DNA of 64,000 nt from Lates calcarifer (Eukaryota; Chordata; Actinopteri; Centropomidae), in NCBI RefSeq assembly GCF_001640805.2, contig NC_066833.1:9596715-9660714 (forward strand). Reading direction: 5' to 3'. Positions 1-13,239 of the stretch are shown piece after piece. The translations under genes were made by a program, and so were the position numbers. The notes under the pieces are model-generated. The model had not been told where the DNA came from. It worked only from the letters and a program-made list of their open reading frames with translations, and did not search any database. Within the stretch, counting starts at the first letter, position 1. Every line of letters starts with the position of its first letter.

Positions 1-3000
1 GGCACCCTGGGAAGTGCAGCAGAATGTTTATGTCAGTGCCTTAAAGTAATCCATGCAGCTTAGTTAGCTCGCTAGCTGCCTCCGTGTACTGAGAATCCTT
101 CAGGACACACAGTTAATCGGTAGAAATATGTTAGGAACGACAACTTAACCCTGACCATCTTCCCTTTCATTGTATCTTTATCTTTTAATTTATAACACAC
201 CCTAACCCACTCACTGTGTGTGTGTGTGTGAGAGAGAGATTATATCTTTAATATTGCTAAATAGATTTGGATAGTCATTAATTGCGAGAGTTTAAAGGTT
301 CAACTCAAAACCTCACTTTCAGAATATTTAGAGTTCTAATAAATAGCTATTTGAATCATAATTAAACACTTAACTGAGAGGAAAGTTAGCCTCATTGGGC
401 TCAAGTATCACCTCTGAATAATTATTGGTTGAAAGGTACAAGGCAGCGGCTCCCTCATTCATACATTCAGTGACTGGTGAGGTCTGTCAAAGCCAAATGT
501 TAGTGTAGGGGTATAAAGGAAAAGCTCTGTTGTCTTTTACTTGGCTAATTTTCAACTCATCAAGGATACTGCTCCAATCTGACTGCTGATTTCATACCAA
601 ATGTAATAGCAGATATATATGCAGCTTTCATTGAATTCCAGGTATGAGGTTTTCACATGCGTACGCCACAAAGTCCACAATATATTTTCCCTGTTTAGCA
701 TCAGTGCTGCAGCTCTCCCACTGACTACAAATCAAATCTAATTGACATCTCAGCATCTATGCTGCTTCTATTAATTCCCATCCATTTCTGTATCATCCGT
801 TATAACTAACGTTTACTTGTAAAAAGGTGAGAATTAAGAGTATGAACCCGTACACCTGTCCTTTACACAGATGGATGACAGAACCAACATAAAGTGTTTT
901 AATAAGGTGTTGCAGCTTCAGTTCACCTTGGCATTGATTCTAGTCTAGTCTAATAGAGGGATGAACACCATTCCTCTAAAGGATATTCCCTCATTTTCTG
1001 TCAGGATGAACCTAAAATTTCTCAGATTAGACGCACATATGAATATAAGCTAGCTCTGTTTTTGCTCTTCACAGAAACAAATATCTGTCTCTGTAGCTGT
1101 TTAATACTCCTGGGTAGAACTCTGTAGTTCTCACTACAACAAACTTGTTCAAGAATGAAATTTTTGAAATTGTTGGGTTGACATCTAAACGCTGTTTTAA
1201 ATTTAAGTAGACTGCTAAGAACAGAATGCAGTATTATGCATGAATGCAGTTTTTGTCTGGTGTTAGATCATTTACAATCACCAACTTGCATAAAAGAAAA
1301 TTGCCTCAATCTTGCCACTCAGCTCAGTCCTGGAAGGATTTTATACGATTGTACATTCGAAACACGAGTTTATTTTGTCGTCCCAGGGGTATCATGACCC
1401 CTCATGGCCAATTTAAAAGAAGTACTTCTGTTGCGGGAACCGTGGCCAAAAGGTCTCAGCTAATTTCAGCTCAGAGTGAGCAAATGCTGATGACACACTG
1501 TATTTATTCCAAACCTCTCTGCCCTGTTGGCCTCCACATCAGTATGCAAATGAAGGGTGGAGGATTGTGGATGTTGACGGGGTGCCCGGTAAATATTTAA
1601 ATTACAGGAGCATGAAGGAATAATCAGACCCAAATTATGATGGGAGTGTGGGTATGCTGGGAAGGGGCGGAAACTGCAATTCACAAAACAGTCACACATG
1701 CCTCTTTGTGATCCACAAAATCAATATGTATTCTGCTGCCCACTCACATTGTGCTGAATTCGGAATAAGGGCAGCTTCGACACTGACAAAGTAAGGTAAT
1801 TAAGTGTTTTCCTTGTCGGTTGATGTTGTACAGATTTTTCTTTTTTTTTTTTTTTACTGTGACAGAACGTAGGAAACAAGTCGAAATAAGCTGACATCTT
1901 GTGCCGCAAGCAGATTAGCATTTCAATACAATCTGACTGTATTGAATTTAGACTAGGGAGATCGGCACTGACATGTGACCTGTAAATACGCCGCTTTTTT
2001 CCTCCTCTTATTCTCTCTCTCTAACACTCCAAGGCCAACTGGGATATTCTTCTCAGAGTCCACAGAAAGAGCAAAACAATTTAACCAAGTAAATGTGTAT
2101 AATTGAAATGAATATTGAATGTGGAGCTAATCAAAAACTACATCAATGCATCCCCCTCAGTAGCAGCTTGTAGATACAATTATGGGACAGGAGACAGCTC
2201 CTCAATACATTCCTTAGGCAAAATAGCAAACCCGGCTAATTGGGCTGAATAAACTCGAAAACCGCTGATTCCCAAAGGGCAGCCACATTATACGTTACTA
2301 ATTACTGTCCCACTATACATGCTTGCAGTGTGAAAGCCCAGATGACAAGTTTTTATGTAATACTCAAACATCTACTGGTTCTTAACCTGTTAAATAGATC
2401 ACACATTTGTCGACATGTGAAGTAAATTACATGATGAGAAAATGACATTCATAACTCACGTTTACATAAAACCACAAAATACCAAGATGATGCTGTTCAT
2501 CAAATACTTGTTTTGTATTAAGCAGTAGCGTAGCGCAGTTCTAGTAAAGTAAATAAGTCGTCATTTACAGGACACACTGTTCTATCTTTAAAGTGCTTTA
2601 TTATCCTTCCTGGCATTTAGTGTAATTGTGACAAATGGCACCCTCTTTGGAGTTAAGGAGGCTTATACAGAGGGCCATAAGTATTAGAGAACCTGGTCTG
2701 ATACATCCTGTACCTCTGTGACAAGAAAAAATACATTTAGATTCTAAAAAAAAACCCCATCAAAACTTTTAAAAGCTGTGATTGAAATCTGTTATTTCAC
2801 TCTGTGCTCCAGAGGCGCTGGGAGTATCTGCACAGAGCCGAGACCTGCAGAGCACAGAGCCTCAAACAGCTTTTTACTCTGAAGACTGTGCTGAAAAGAA
2901 TTGAACCCTGGCTGTGGTCAATAAGATCAGCTGCAACAATCTCAGACTTCTCTGTGTGTGTGTGCTTTTTTGTGTGTGTGGATGATGCACTTATAACAAA

Positions 3001-3430
3001 GGTACTATCCAGTGAGACTTGCCCCTTGACCCATCCCTGAGCACTACAGTGCAGCTGTGAGTGGTGTGTTAGCACATAAACATCTTCTGATAATCAGGCT
3101 GTACTTAATGATAATCACTGGCAGTAATCTGTTGCACAAACTGTATGTGTACATGAAGCATGCTGAAAAATTCAAAGTGCACCAACAGAAGCCGATGTTA
3201 CGACGTGGCTGGACAACACACATTAACGTTTAAGTGCCGAAATCACAATTAGACGCAGATATGAATACATACGTTCGTCTGAACTGTTTTAACAGCACAA
3301 GAGAGATTACACAATATGTGTGCCAAAAATACGTCAATGTGTCTGTTTTTGCTTTTGTTATGTCATGTATATGTCTGTTTTACTTTTGTCTATGTGTATT
3401 TTTATGTCATAAAATATTACAACATAAAAA
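1..3430. other. Gene-free 5' flank, no supported gene
   Basis: I see no splice-bounded coding exon, RNA gene or recognisable transposon protein here. The open frames are short (under 120 codons) and resemble no family I know. A short TG/AG microsatellite lies at about 216-238 and a T-run at about 1840-1855. Base composition is AT-rich and ordinary for fish intergenic DNA. Confidence 0.6.
216..238. repeat. (TG)n(AG)n microsatellite
   Basis: A TG dinucleotide run passes directly into an AG run. This is a simple-sequence repeat with no visible function. Confidence 0.9.
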
Positions 3431-3439
3431 ATATTATGT

Positions 3440-4015
3440 ATAATTCAACTTTAAACTCTACTAGCTAGCGGCTGCTAACATTAGCCAGCTAATTTAGCTA
3501 ATGGTAGCACCGTTTAGCATCCAGTGCTAAAAAGCAGGTAGCCCTTTTACAAGCTAGGATGTTTCCTGATATGAGCCCATAAAAATAGCAGAAATAGCTA
3601 AAGATGGACGTATGTTTTCACCTCAGCTGGGCCAACATAGTTAGCCACGGCTATCTTTATTAACCTTCGCTGGGCAGCACAGAAAAGAACTGAAATCATA
3701 ATAAATAATAAACCAAAACACAAAGATGTGGGCTCACAGCACCTGCTTTTAACAACCGCTACCGTTAGCAAGGATAGCTGGCTAACGTTAGCATCAGCTG
3801 GCGTCAGACTTTTTCTTCATCAAATAAAAATAAAGCTGGCCTTAACTATCCATCTAATAGATGTTATCTCTAGCTAATTTCACTTGTGTGCTCACAAGAA
3901 ACATCCTACAAAGTTTATATCAGGTGAAACCACTTTTATTAGCGAGTGCTAACACTAGCTAGGCTAGCTGGCTAACGTTAGTACCCTCGTGCTAGCAAAT
4001 AGCTAGGACAGTTAA
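3440..4015. repeat. GCTA-rich palindromic motif cluster
   Basis: This segment is packed with GCTAGC, GCTAAC, GTTAGC and TAGCTA strings. They include the perfect 12-base palindrome GCTAACGTTAGC at 3781-3792 and a one-base variant at 3971-3982. The same palindrome recurs at 44163-44174 in the CpG-rich promoter-like block. The motifs occur on no fixed period, so this is not a tandem array. It could be a decayed mobile-element end cluster or part of a promoter-like region; the sequence alone does not decide. Confidence 0.55.
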
Positions 4016-4715
4016 AAGTTGAATTAAACAGACACTGTGCACATCTATATAGACATAAACATAAACATATACATGCTATAAAGGCATATATGAGTCTACT
4101 GAGCTAACAATACATAGCTTATATGACAATGATGATTTTCCCTCATCACCATTCATCACATTTTTATATTTGTATACTGTCATTCAGTCTCATCTCGACT
4201 CTCGTCTACACAGAGGTCACTGATACATTCGTTAATAAGAAGATTCCTGGACTGATGCGTACATCGGTTGTCAGTATTAAGAGCAATTAAGTGTTTCCAG
4301 TCTTTTTAACAGTCGCTGAACATGAGCTGTCAATCATCTGTCATTCAGCGGATGAACTGAAATGGAACTAATGGTTATGACGCACTGAAAGCTGCTGTCT
4401 GAGACCAGTTGTCGTTGCGGTGGTTAATCAGAACAGTTTCTTAGCCTTTGCAGGACGAGGCTAGTTTTATGAGAAAGAGATGTGAAGGTTTGCAAACAGT
4501 CCAACAATCATCTTTGTGAATGCAAGGTTTATGTATCGGCTCAGTGTGAAACACAGGCAGACAAAAGCAGCGTCTGTCATTATTACCCAAACATTCAGAG
4601 CCACACATGAGCCTCTCTCAGGTCTGTCAACCTCAATCTCGTCTCTCTAAATCAGGCTATTCAGAGCCATCCATTCATTGAGAATCAGGTCATCAACCAC
4701 CCAGGATGAGTCCCA

Positions 4716-4757
4716 GTCTCTCTCTTTCCCTCCCTCTCTCTCTCTCTTTTTTTTTTG
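4716..4757. repeat. CT-rich microsatellite with T-run
   Basis: Alternating CT and CCT units end in a run of about ten T. Simple low-complexity sequence. Confidence 0.85.
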
Positions 4758-6427
4758 CTCTCGTCTCGCCATGTGACAAGACTGAGGACAGGTGGGTGTA
4801 CAGGTGTGTTCATTGATCCAAAATGACAGGTGGCCACTGAGCCTGTTGCCTGGAGACAGTGGCTTGGCAGGCCTGATAGGGAGGGCCAGCTGCACCTGAG
4901 GCAGACAAGGGACAGGCCAAACCTGGTGCCCACGAGCTGTGACCGAGGCGAGGTCACCGCTCGCAATGTATCATGAAATTATTTGTTTATGAGAAAAGCA
5001 TCCCTGCGGAGCGTCGCATCTATCACGTGAGCCTTCCTTCTGTCATCAGGTAGGCAGCAGACGTTCAACAGCAAACGGACGAGGAGTGAGGAGACGGGGT
5101 GGACACGGGAACAAATGTCTAAGGCTGAGGTCGAATCGTGGACGCTGCCGGCATAAGGTGTTGTATGTGGCTAAAAACAACTGATCCAGTAGAAAGCCTC
5201 AGATTCACCTAAAGCACCTTGCTTTATACGCTCCATTTCTTCTTTAGTCTTCTATCTAATTTTTCCTTATGTCATCTTTAGTTTAGTTACAACATATATT
5301 GTATTTAAAGGACAGATGCTGTTAAATCCAGGATTTCCGTTCTTGGGAGTGGAACCGGACGTGGTCTTTGGCTGTTGTAGTCCAACCACCTCAACGTTGG
5401 ACATGTTGTTAAGAGTTGTTATCTGAGTTCTGTCATTCTGTCAGCTCTAACTGGCTACAAACCAACCAGGCAGTCATGTCAAAGACAAAAGACAAACAAA
5501 AACAGATCAGAAATGGTCATGTAACACACACATATACACCTCTGTGAGTGTGTACGCCGGTCGACCACATCTGGTCTGCTTTGCAAATGGCCAAAGTCCA
5601 GACGTAGTTCGGGTTTGCCAGCTGTGAGCACCTTTGAGTGGCACGAGGAGCACCATCTGTACCTGCTAATAGGGAAGGGGATGGGAGGTAATGTAGTGCT
5701 AAATAATGGCGCTGGGATACTTGGCACCACCCTCCCCCTTGGCCTCCCCGCGCATCAAAGTGCAATCACTTTCTCAAAGCAAGCGCTAATGTGGCATCAT
5801 CATTTCACAGGTCTGGCTGTGTTTACCACACTCAGGCCATACTGATGTTTTTGTCAGCACCAAGGTCTTCAGTTCTGGATGACCAGAGGTTTAATCTAGC
5901 TAATAGCTTCTTTAAGTATAATTGATGTTATGTTCTCATAACCAAACAGTGTTGTCGTCTCTATTTACTATCTTCACCTTAGAATAAGCGTAACTCTGAT
6001 AATGCATCTGTGAGAGAATAAAGAGAAAAACTTTAAGAAATGTAAATCAGTTCCCTCAAAGGAGGGTCAAACAACAACTCGCTGTTTAAATAGAGTGATT
6101 ATGTATTTTTAGAATCCAATTCTCTGTGTCGTTAACATTCAAAATAAACATGTACAACTACAGTGGTTTTAGAAACCTGGATAAATCCTTATCCCCTAAG
6201 AAGCTAATGTGTTGAGGACAAACAAAAATCTGGAACCTGTTCATGTGATCTAGAATTATTAATGATTAAAGTCTCTGAAATTCAAATGAAAAAGGAAAAA
6301 AAAATTGTTGCCGATTTGCTTCCACGACATAAAAACAGCAGGATTCATGAGCAGAAACATGATATCGATATCAGTAACTTTAACATGCTCTGTGCTTGTG
6401 GTTAGAATTCACAGTTAGACTGCAGCA

Positions 6428-6450
6428 TCAACAACAACAACAACAACAAC
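6428..6450. repeat. (CAA)n microsatellite
   Basis: About seven consecutive CAA units sit in non-coding DNA. No open frame context suggests a polyglutamine tract. Confidence 0.9.
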
Positions 6451-8284
6451 TAGCAGCAAACACTTCACCATAGGTCACCACAGCACCAGAGAAAGGTCAT
6501 CACTGAACAGCAGCTGCCCGCGGTGTGTTTTTAGGTCGTGACATTAGACATTAATATGTGAAATGTTACAACATTCAGGGCAAACAAGTCCCAATCCCTC
6601 ACATGCAAAGAAAGCCCTGCAGATCTCCAGTTTGTTCACGGCAGGAGCAAAAATCACATGAAAACGACAAACAACAAACAGCCTGACAAAACTCAGGACC
6701 GATTCACAAAAGTCTTACATACCTGTTATTCTTATGCATTTGTGTTAAGTAAGTTCCATGTTTGTCTTTGTTGCTCGAGTGAAAAACTGTTGCACACTCT
6801 GTTTTAATAGAAGTAGTTTTTCTTTAAATCGCTGCAGAGATTAAATCCACAGATGAAAATATTTATTCTGATGCTCTGAAACTTGGTGCGTGATCTAATT
6901 TGACACATTTTTCATTTGCTACGATATTGTGATAAATATTGTTTACGCTGTTGTCTCAGCTTATTTGTCATGTAGCACAATGAGGGCTGAGTTATATCGT
7001 CAGTGGAGAGTCCTTGTTAGTTTTATTCACGTTTAGTCAACTAAAACTGTGGACAGAAAACGGTCAACGTCTGTCATCAGAGAGATAAAAATGTTTAGGT
7101 TTAGTTTTATTCATCCTGCTGATTTTAGATGAAAAGACAAATGAAAATAAGTCATCAAATGGCAGATGGTATGATTTAGAGAGCAGTCGACACAAGTAAT
7201 CAGAATCCTGGACAGCAGCTCAGTTTTGTCAGAATTTAGCCAGAAGGGTGTTGATTTTATTAGTATTGTACAACACTGTGTTACACTCACACACTGTCTT
7301 TGTGGTGCGTCTTGAAAGTGTCTCCAGGTTTGTGTCTTCCCAGCAGTTTTGTAGCTGCAGAGCTTTTTCTTCTCAGTCTTCTCAGTCTGTTTTTGTGCAG
7401 CCAAGCCCTACTGTGACTGTCACATTCTTTTCTTTTCTTCTCCATACAGTAGCCAGGTCCAGGCTGGTGCTGTTGGCGGTGTGTTCAAGGTTCACTGCTG
7501 GTGTGTAAAGTCACCGAGAAGAGAAATGTGAATCTCAGCCATTGAAAGAAAGTCACTGTCGGTTATTTATTGTAGTTTTTCTAAATGAAAATACAGAGAG
7601 ATTTCCGTCACACCCGTGTTTCATCAGTGATGCTTGGAGATTTTGTCACAGTTGTAGTTTAACAGACATCAGTTTCGTCTCATTAGCGGCTCTTCTTCGT
7701 CAAAGGGAAAGAATAAAAACGAGTGAAGAATACATTTCATCACCATTTTCATGAACAAAATTTACACTGCTGCTTAATAACACAGCTCAGGGCACAGCTG
7801 ACTTCTCTGAAGACAGTGGGATGTTGGTGGCAGTTTGAAACCTGCTGGGAAAAAGTCTGCTGACAGGTCTGTGATGACACCTGCCAACTGAGCCTCACAG
7901 TTATTCCTACTCATTTCTACTGGACACAGGTCGACCACCTTGATCGATTCCTCTGCTACGTGAATAATATTTAGTTCTTCGATTCAGCCGCTGAACTGAA
8001 ATCTGAAATCTCTTTGCACCTGGTTGAAAAGCTGCATAAATTTTAATTTAGAAAGCTGCTAATGTCATCGGGAACACGCAGTTACTTTCCCAGCATGTCG
8101 TTCGTCTGTCTGTGACCCACTCTCCCTCACACACAGATATATATTCGCCTCCATTAAAGCCAGAGAGGGGTCTGCCAAGCCCTTCACACCTCTGTCACTC
8201 CCCATTCTTTGGATGACATTGAGCCCAGCAGTAGTCAAAGAGCTACAGGGGAGGTGACGGTGACACACTGGGAGTCCACAGTGT

Positions 8285-8985
8285 TGGACTGCTACTCTTA
8301 CTACCACTACTTTTATGACCTCGACTTCTGCTACGACTACAAGTGCTGCTACTACTACTACTACTGCTGCTGCAGCAGCCACCATTAATACTACTACTGA
8401 TACTACCAGGAAAATACTGCTTGGACTAGTATTCCTACCGCTGTGTCAGATACTACTTTTACTGCTCTTATAGTACAGCTACTACTGCTACTCGTACTAT
8501 TACTATCTAAGACTACAGCTACTACTGTTGCCCTGCTCTGACTTTGGTAGTTACTAGTGATACATGTGGCTGTACTACTACTACTACTACTACTTCTACT
8601 ACTAGAATACAGCTTACTGTAACTATTGCTGTCACAACTACAACTACTAAGACTCTAGTAGTTTTCTGCTACTACAATTACAAGTAAAACCTGTGCTACT
8701 ACTACAGCTACACCTGTTCACCAGAACTACTACAATACACACCTAGTACTACTAATACAACAACTGCACTGCCATTTCTACTGCTGTTGTTACTGCAGCT
8801 ACTGCAATTACACATCACAACCAATACTTACTTATATTACTTCTATGACTAGTATTAGTACAGTTCATGCTGTCAGTAGCTGTTACTATACTAATCCTTC
8901 ATCTGCTAGTACTGGTTGCTGGCTATAACTGCTAGTACTACTGCTTCAAATAGTCCACCTGCTTGTCTATGAGTGCTGCTGCTGC
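8285..8985. repeat. Decayed TAC/CTG trinucleotide tract
   Basis: About 700 bases are dominated by degenerate TAC/ACT/CTA and CTG/GCT triplets. Purer cores lie at about 8346-8372 and 8573-8593. Between them the three-base period persists but is interrupted by substitutions. Long open frames read through parts of it on both strands (a poly-Ala/Val frame on the minus strand), but these are by-products of the triplet repeat. It looks like an old expanded microsatellite that has mutated; I see no flanking gene that would use it. Confidence 0.8.
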
Positions 8986-11900
8986 TTCATGATAACAACC
9001 TGACATAACCGGTGGTTTTCAAAAGTTACTAGCCACACATGTTTGTAGCTGGGAAGTTATGTTTAATGCCATTAAAGTTGATTATTGCAGCTGAGTAAAT
9101 TTAACCCTTTCTAATGTAAAGGATCCAAATCGTGGCTAAATCAAAGTTAAAAATGTCAGTTTTTAAAATTTGTGTTAGTTAGCAGCATGTCTGCTTCTGA
9201 CAAAACAAAATGTTTAATATTTATGTTTGTATAAATTACCACAAATTTCTAATTTCTTATTCAACATTTCCAAAATTCCTCAGCTTAACTTCCCATGGAA
9301 AGTTTCCAGAAATGTTCTGTCCCTTTGCAACCCTACTGCTGATACACAGTGATCGTGCTCTGGGTTCAAACACAGACATGGACCTTTAGTTCTTCATCTT
9401 TCTGCGGAAACCTCAATCAAATAAGAACCAAAAAAATAATTCCTGAGTTTTAATGAATCATTTAAGTTGGATTTTGGACTAAGAAGCAGCAGCAGTTCAC
9501 ACTACAACCCTCCCCCTCCCTCTTCAACCCTCCATCCACCATTGCCTATCAGTCCCAGAGTCAGCAGGGGGTGGGGAGGTTGGAGAGGGGGAACCGTTTT
9601 ATTGGCACTCATGACCCACAGCAGACCTGTAGCGATCAACAGGGGAATGGACAGTCCAACATGGCAAGGCGAAGGAGCCAGTGGACCATAGCAGCTTCAT
9701 TAACACCGGTACATTAACTGTAAATCCGGGCAAAGACGAGCCCCCATCACCCTCACCCCACCCTCCCATCCTCCCCCCTCCGTCCCTATTCAGAACATCA
9801 GGTGAGAGGCCTCCAGCTACAGCTTGTGAGGGTCAATCTGCAATAAAAGGCATCCGTTTTCATGGCGTGCGGCAGAGAGATTGGAGACCTCCCACTCCTC
9901 TCCGAACCATTAACTTCACCCTTTCATGGCAGGCGCAGAGACCAGTCACTGAGCTCCCATAATCCCTAGCATTACCTTCACCTGACCTTCATATGCCCAG
10001 GGAAAGAGCAAGGATGGATGGAAAAGATGGGATGGCTGAAAAGAGACTGCAGCTGTTGAAAGATTGTTCAGTAAAGGACAGAATCTGTGTGTGTGTGAGT
10101 GTGTGTGAATGTCCAGTTTTCTCAAATTGTACGAATGTTTCTCATTTTGAAAGTTCTTCTCAGAAGTCACAGCTCAACACGGGCGAATTTCGTTCTAGTC
10201 TCTCGAGGAATTTTGATCATATTCTACAATTTTGCAGCACAGCTTGTTGTGGCTATCGGCAATGTTTCCTTCCTTATAAAGATTTCCCTTCCACTCAGTG
10301 TGTGGGAACCTTTTCCACACAGGATCGTTCAGACCAGTTTCTCCTCTCCGTTTGATGTTGAAATACTTTTGCTTTTGGCTGCCTTAACAGGGAAACCACT
10401 TTCATGGTTTCTACGAGGACGTCGCAATGCAGACGTGGATGATTCTGCATCAATGCAGTGACATGACATCTTCGATTACAGCTACTGCTGGACAATAAAG
10501 CTCTAAAATGACTTCCTTTTAGCGTAGCAGCGTTAGCCATTTTCACCCTGAGAACCGAGTGAGAACAATAGCGGTACGTTACATTAGAGAGGACTGATCG
10601 GACTGCTGTCTCACGTCTGTCATGTCTGTGATGGTCTCTACATTCAGGAAGTGTCCTTTGTCAGAGCAGGAGACAGCTGCTAGAAGCTGAAGCTCCACTG
10701 CAGAAGGATTTTACTGATTTGAATGTTATGCATTTGTGTCCTTATCTACACAAACGACCAAGCAAAACCTCTCATAAAAACACTGCTGTAGTGTTTCCAG
10801 TGCTCAGAAACTCCTCAGATATTGTAGAAGATAAGACTTATAAAACCAGTGATGACAGACTTTTTTAAAACACTAAGTATTAATCTAAACACAGGCCATT
10901 GATTGGAGTAAGAATCATTAATACAGACCAGCACTATTGAGCTGCAGTGTTGCCCTTAGTGTGGACCTGCTGTAGAGGCACAGCTGGCCACAGTGCACTT
11001 TGTTAACCCCCCTCCACCCCTAGAGTTATAGAAAAAAAAACATCCTTGAAAAAGACATAGAAATAGAAGAAAAGAGTGATTCAGTTGAGCCTTTAAGGGG
11101 AAACATGGATGTCCTTCAGGGCAGATACACAAAGTCCCTGAGCGCCACAGAGCACTTTGAGCTCCAGTTGCACTGTTCACCTTGCATTTACACAAACAAA
11201 TGGACATGCATTAGTGAAAAGGTGTGCGTGTGTGTGTGATGGGCAGTTGTGAAGTCCTAGCTTGATGCTATCCCCCGCTGGTCTCTACCTCTCAGACATT
11301 GCCCTGTTATTATTATTATTTACAGTTATCTGATGTTTTTTAAATGGATGACTTTTAGTTTTAGAATGATGTCATTGCAGAATAAACCCCCTGAGAGTTT
11401 TCTGTTTTCTGCTTTATTGTGTTCTTCACCCTGTAAAAGAACTGTGACCCTTTAAATAACTACAGCCCTTTGAGGACCCACGTTCTCTGTACTGTGTGTT
11501 CTCGGTATAATGGTTCAACTGTACAGGAAGTGATTACAGGATGCAGGTTCACTTGGATTCAACACATTCTTGGTCCTAGACTCCTCCATCTTCCAGCTTG
11601 TTAATGTTTTGATTGAGTGCTCTCTGACACTGAGGTGAGGTCTGAGCTGCTGTACGCTGACGTTGTACTGAAGGGACGATAAAACACATCCACTCATGTA
11701 TTCTGTTTGTTGTTACCTTCACAGCGTCAGTGTTAACCTTTAAATACATAATCAAATGTCTCGTGTGAGGCGTTCACAGAGGAGAGGAATGTCTGAGCAG
11801 CTATCTCGATGCTGGACAGATACATATTATCATTTATCTCTGAGCCCCTCTTGGAAAATGAAGGGTTAAACTTTATTTTAATAATTAATAAATTAGAAGC

Positions 11901-12790
11901 AGTATATAAATAATACATATTTACAGCACACTGAATCACTGTGGTAGTTGTGAACAGATATTAAGACATTGGATATTTGAAGCAGAAATCTAGTATGTGG
12001 AGTTCGAGTTTATATTTTATTTATTTATTCATCTATCAAGCTCAACATTTAGTTTTAACTGAATTATAAATACATTAATAAACTTTTAATTTCTGCTTAT
12101 AACTATGTTATAGTGTGTTATAAACAAAGTATTTAAAGGGGTAAAGTGTTACCAGAAGCTGTTGTATACTGTATTAAATTAAATTTTATTTTATTTTAAA
12201 TTCTATGTATGTTATGTGTCATGTACTCTGTCCCCTAAGACCTGGTAAGTCATTCTGTCTGATTTTCAGAATTTCATGAGAATTTTTTTTCCCTAAAACA
12301 TCAAAATACCTTTATGTAACAAGAATGCATTGCATCATTTGAGCAGTGCACAGTGTCTCAGTGAGCTGCAGCACAATGCTTGTGCAGCTGACAGAAGCAA
12401 TGAACATGAACAGAACCACAGCACCCTCTGCAGGAGAGGAGAGGACGGGCCCATCTGAGCTTCTCCTTAAAAATGTCAGCAGACACACAGTCTTTTTGTT
12501 GTTTAAAGTAAAATAATAACACTAATAATCCCACTCTAGACTTTTTGCAGTCTCTTTCAGTAAAATATACAAAAATTCCCAGTTTCTAAATTCAACAGCT
12601 GCAGCAAACCAACATTAAAAATGAGGTTTTGCTTCAAATATTAATCACGTTAATGTCATGTTTTATTTCTTGAACCTAAAAAAAAAAAACTTAAAAAGCT
12701 TAGGCATCTTGTATTTATAAGACACTGAGAACTTAACTCATTAGGCCTTAATTGAGTCATTAGGACTTGTAAGGCAGGTCGAGAATTATC
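8986..12790. other. Gene-free stretch, repeats and one CNE-like block
   Basis: At about 9010-9335 the sequence resembles a common fish dispersed repeat, as judged by its long run of TTCC/AATT motifs ending in CCCTTTGCAACCCT; I cannot name the family. The block at about 9470-9990 is GC-richer, with CCTCCC tracts and long open frames on the + strand, and could be a conserved non-coding element. The rest is AT-rich with no supported exon. Confidence 0.4.
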
Positions 12791-12794
12791 ATTA

Positions 12795-13175
12795 AGAATT
12801 GTCAGCTGATGATAAATTCTCAGGCTCTTTAAACCCTGTTGTAACACTCAACAACCAGCGGGCTCCTCAAAGATCTGACAGTGAAGCTAACTGATGCGCA
12901 CAAAGCAGAGGAGGCTATAAAAAGGTATCAAAGCACTTCCAGTTTGAAATTTCCACTGTCTGAAATGTCAGTAAGAAACAGCAGTTAGGGGAAATCAAGA
13001 CAAGATGTGGAAGACCGAGAAAACTTTCTGATAAAACTGCATATTTTGGAAACAAGTGCTGTGGTCAGATGATGTTAAAACTGAGCTCTGGCACACAAAT
13101 TATTAAGTACGAGGACAGAAATGTTTGTGAAGCAGCCAGAGGAATGGATTCCACTAAACATCAGTAGATCTTCAC
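12795..13175 (+). mobile_element. Tc1-like transposase remnant (HTH and WSDE part)
   Basis: Read on the + strand with frame corrections, this segment gives scraps that match Tc1/mariner transposases of fish: a GRPRKLS-like stretch of the N-terminal DNA-binding region near 13010-13040 and VLWSDDVKTEL near 13055-13090, corresponding to the WSDE block of the DDE catalytic core. The reading frame is broken and the middle of the transposase is missing, so it cannot be active. A second diverged copy of the 5' part lies at about 41050-41305, which shows it is a dispersed element. Confidence 0.7.
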
Positions 13176-13239
13176 AAGCAACAACAACTGTTTAATTAAA
13201 AATAGATAAATGGATAATAGATAAAGTAGTAGTGGTGAG

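Larger units (their letters stand above)
4016..8280. other. Gene-free stretch with two CNE-like blocks
   Basis: No coding exon is supported. A CT-rich microsatellite with a T-run lies at about 4716-4757 and a CAA repeat at about 6428-6450. The blocks at about 4780-4980 (repeated ACAGGTG cores, higher GC) and 5600-5820 look more constrained than their surroundings and could be conserved non-coding elements. The rest is AT-rich with no structure I can name. Confidence 0.45.

Noticed and set aside
8065..8385. 106-codon minus-strand frame with Ala/Val runs
   Set aside because: A by-product of the TAC/CTG triplet tract.
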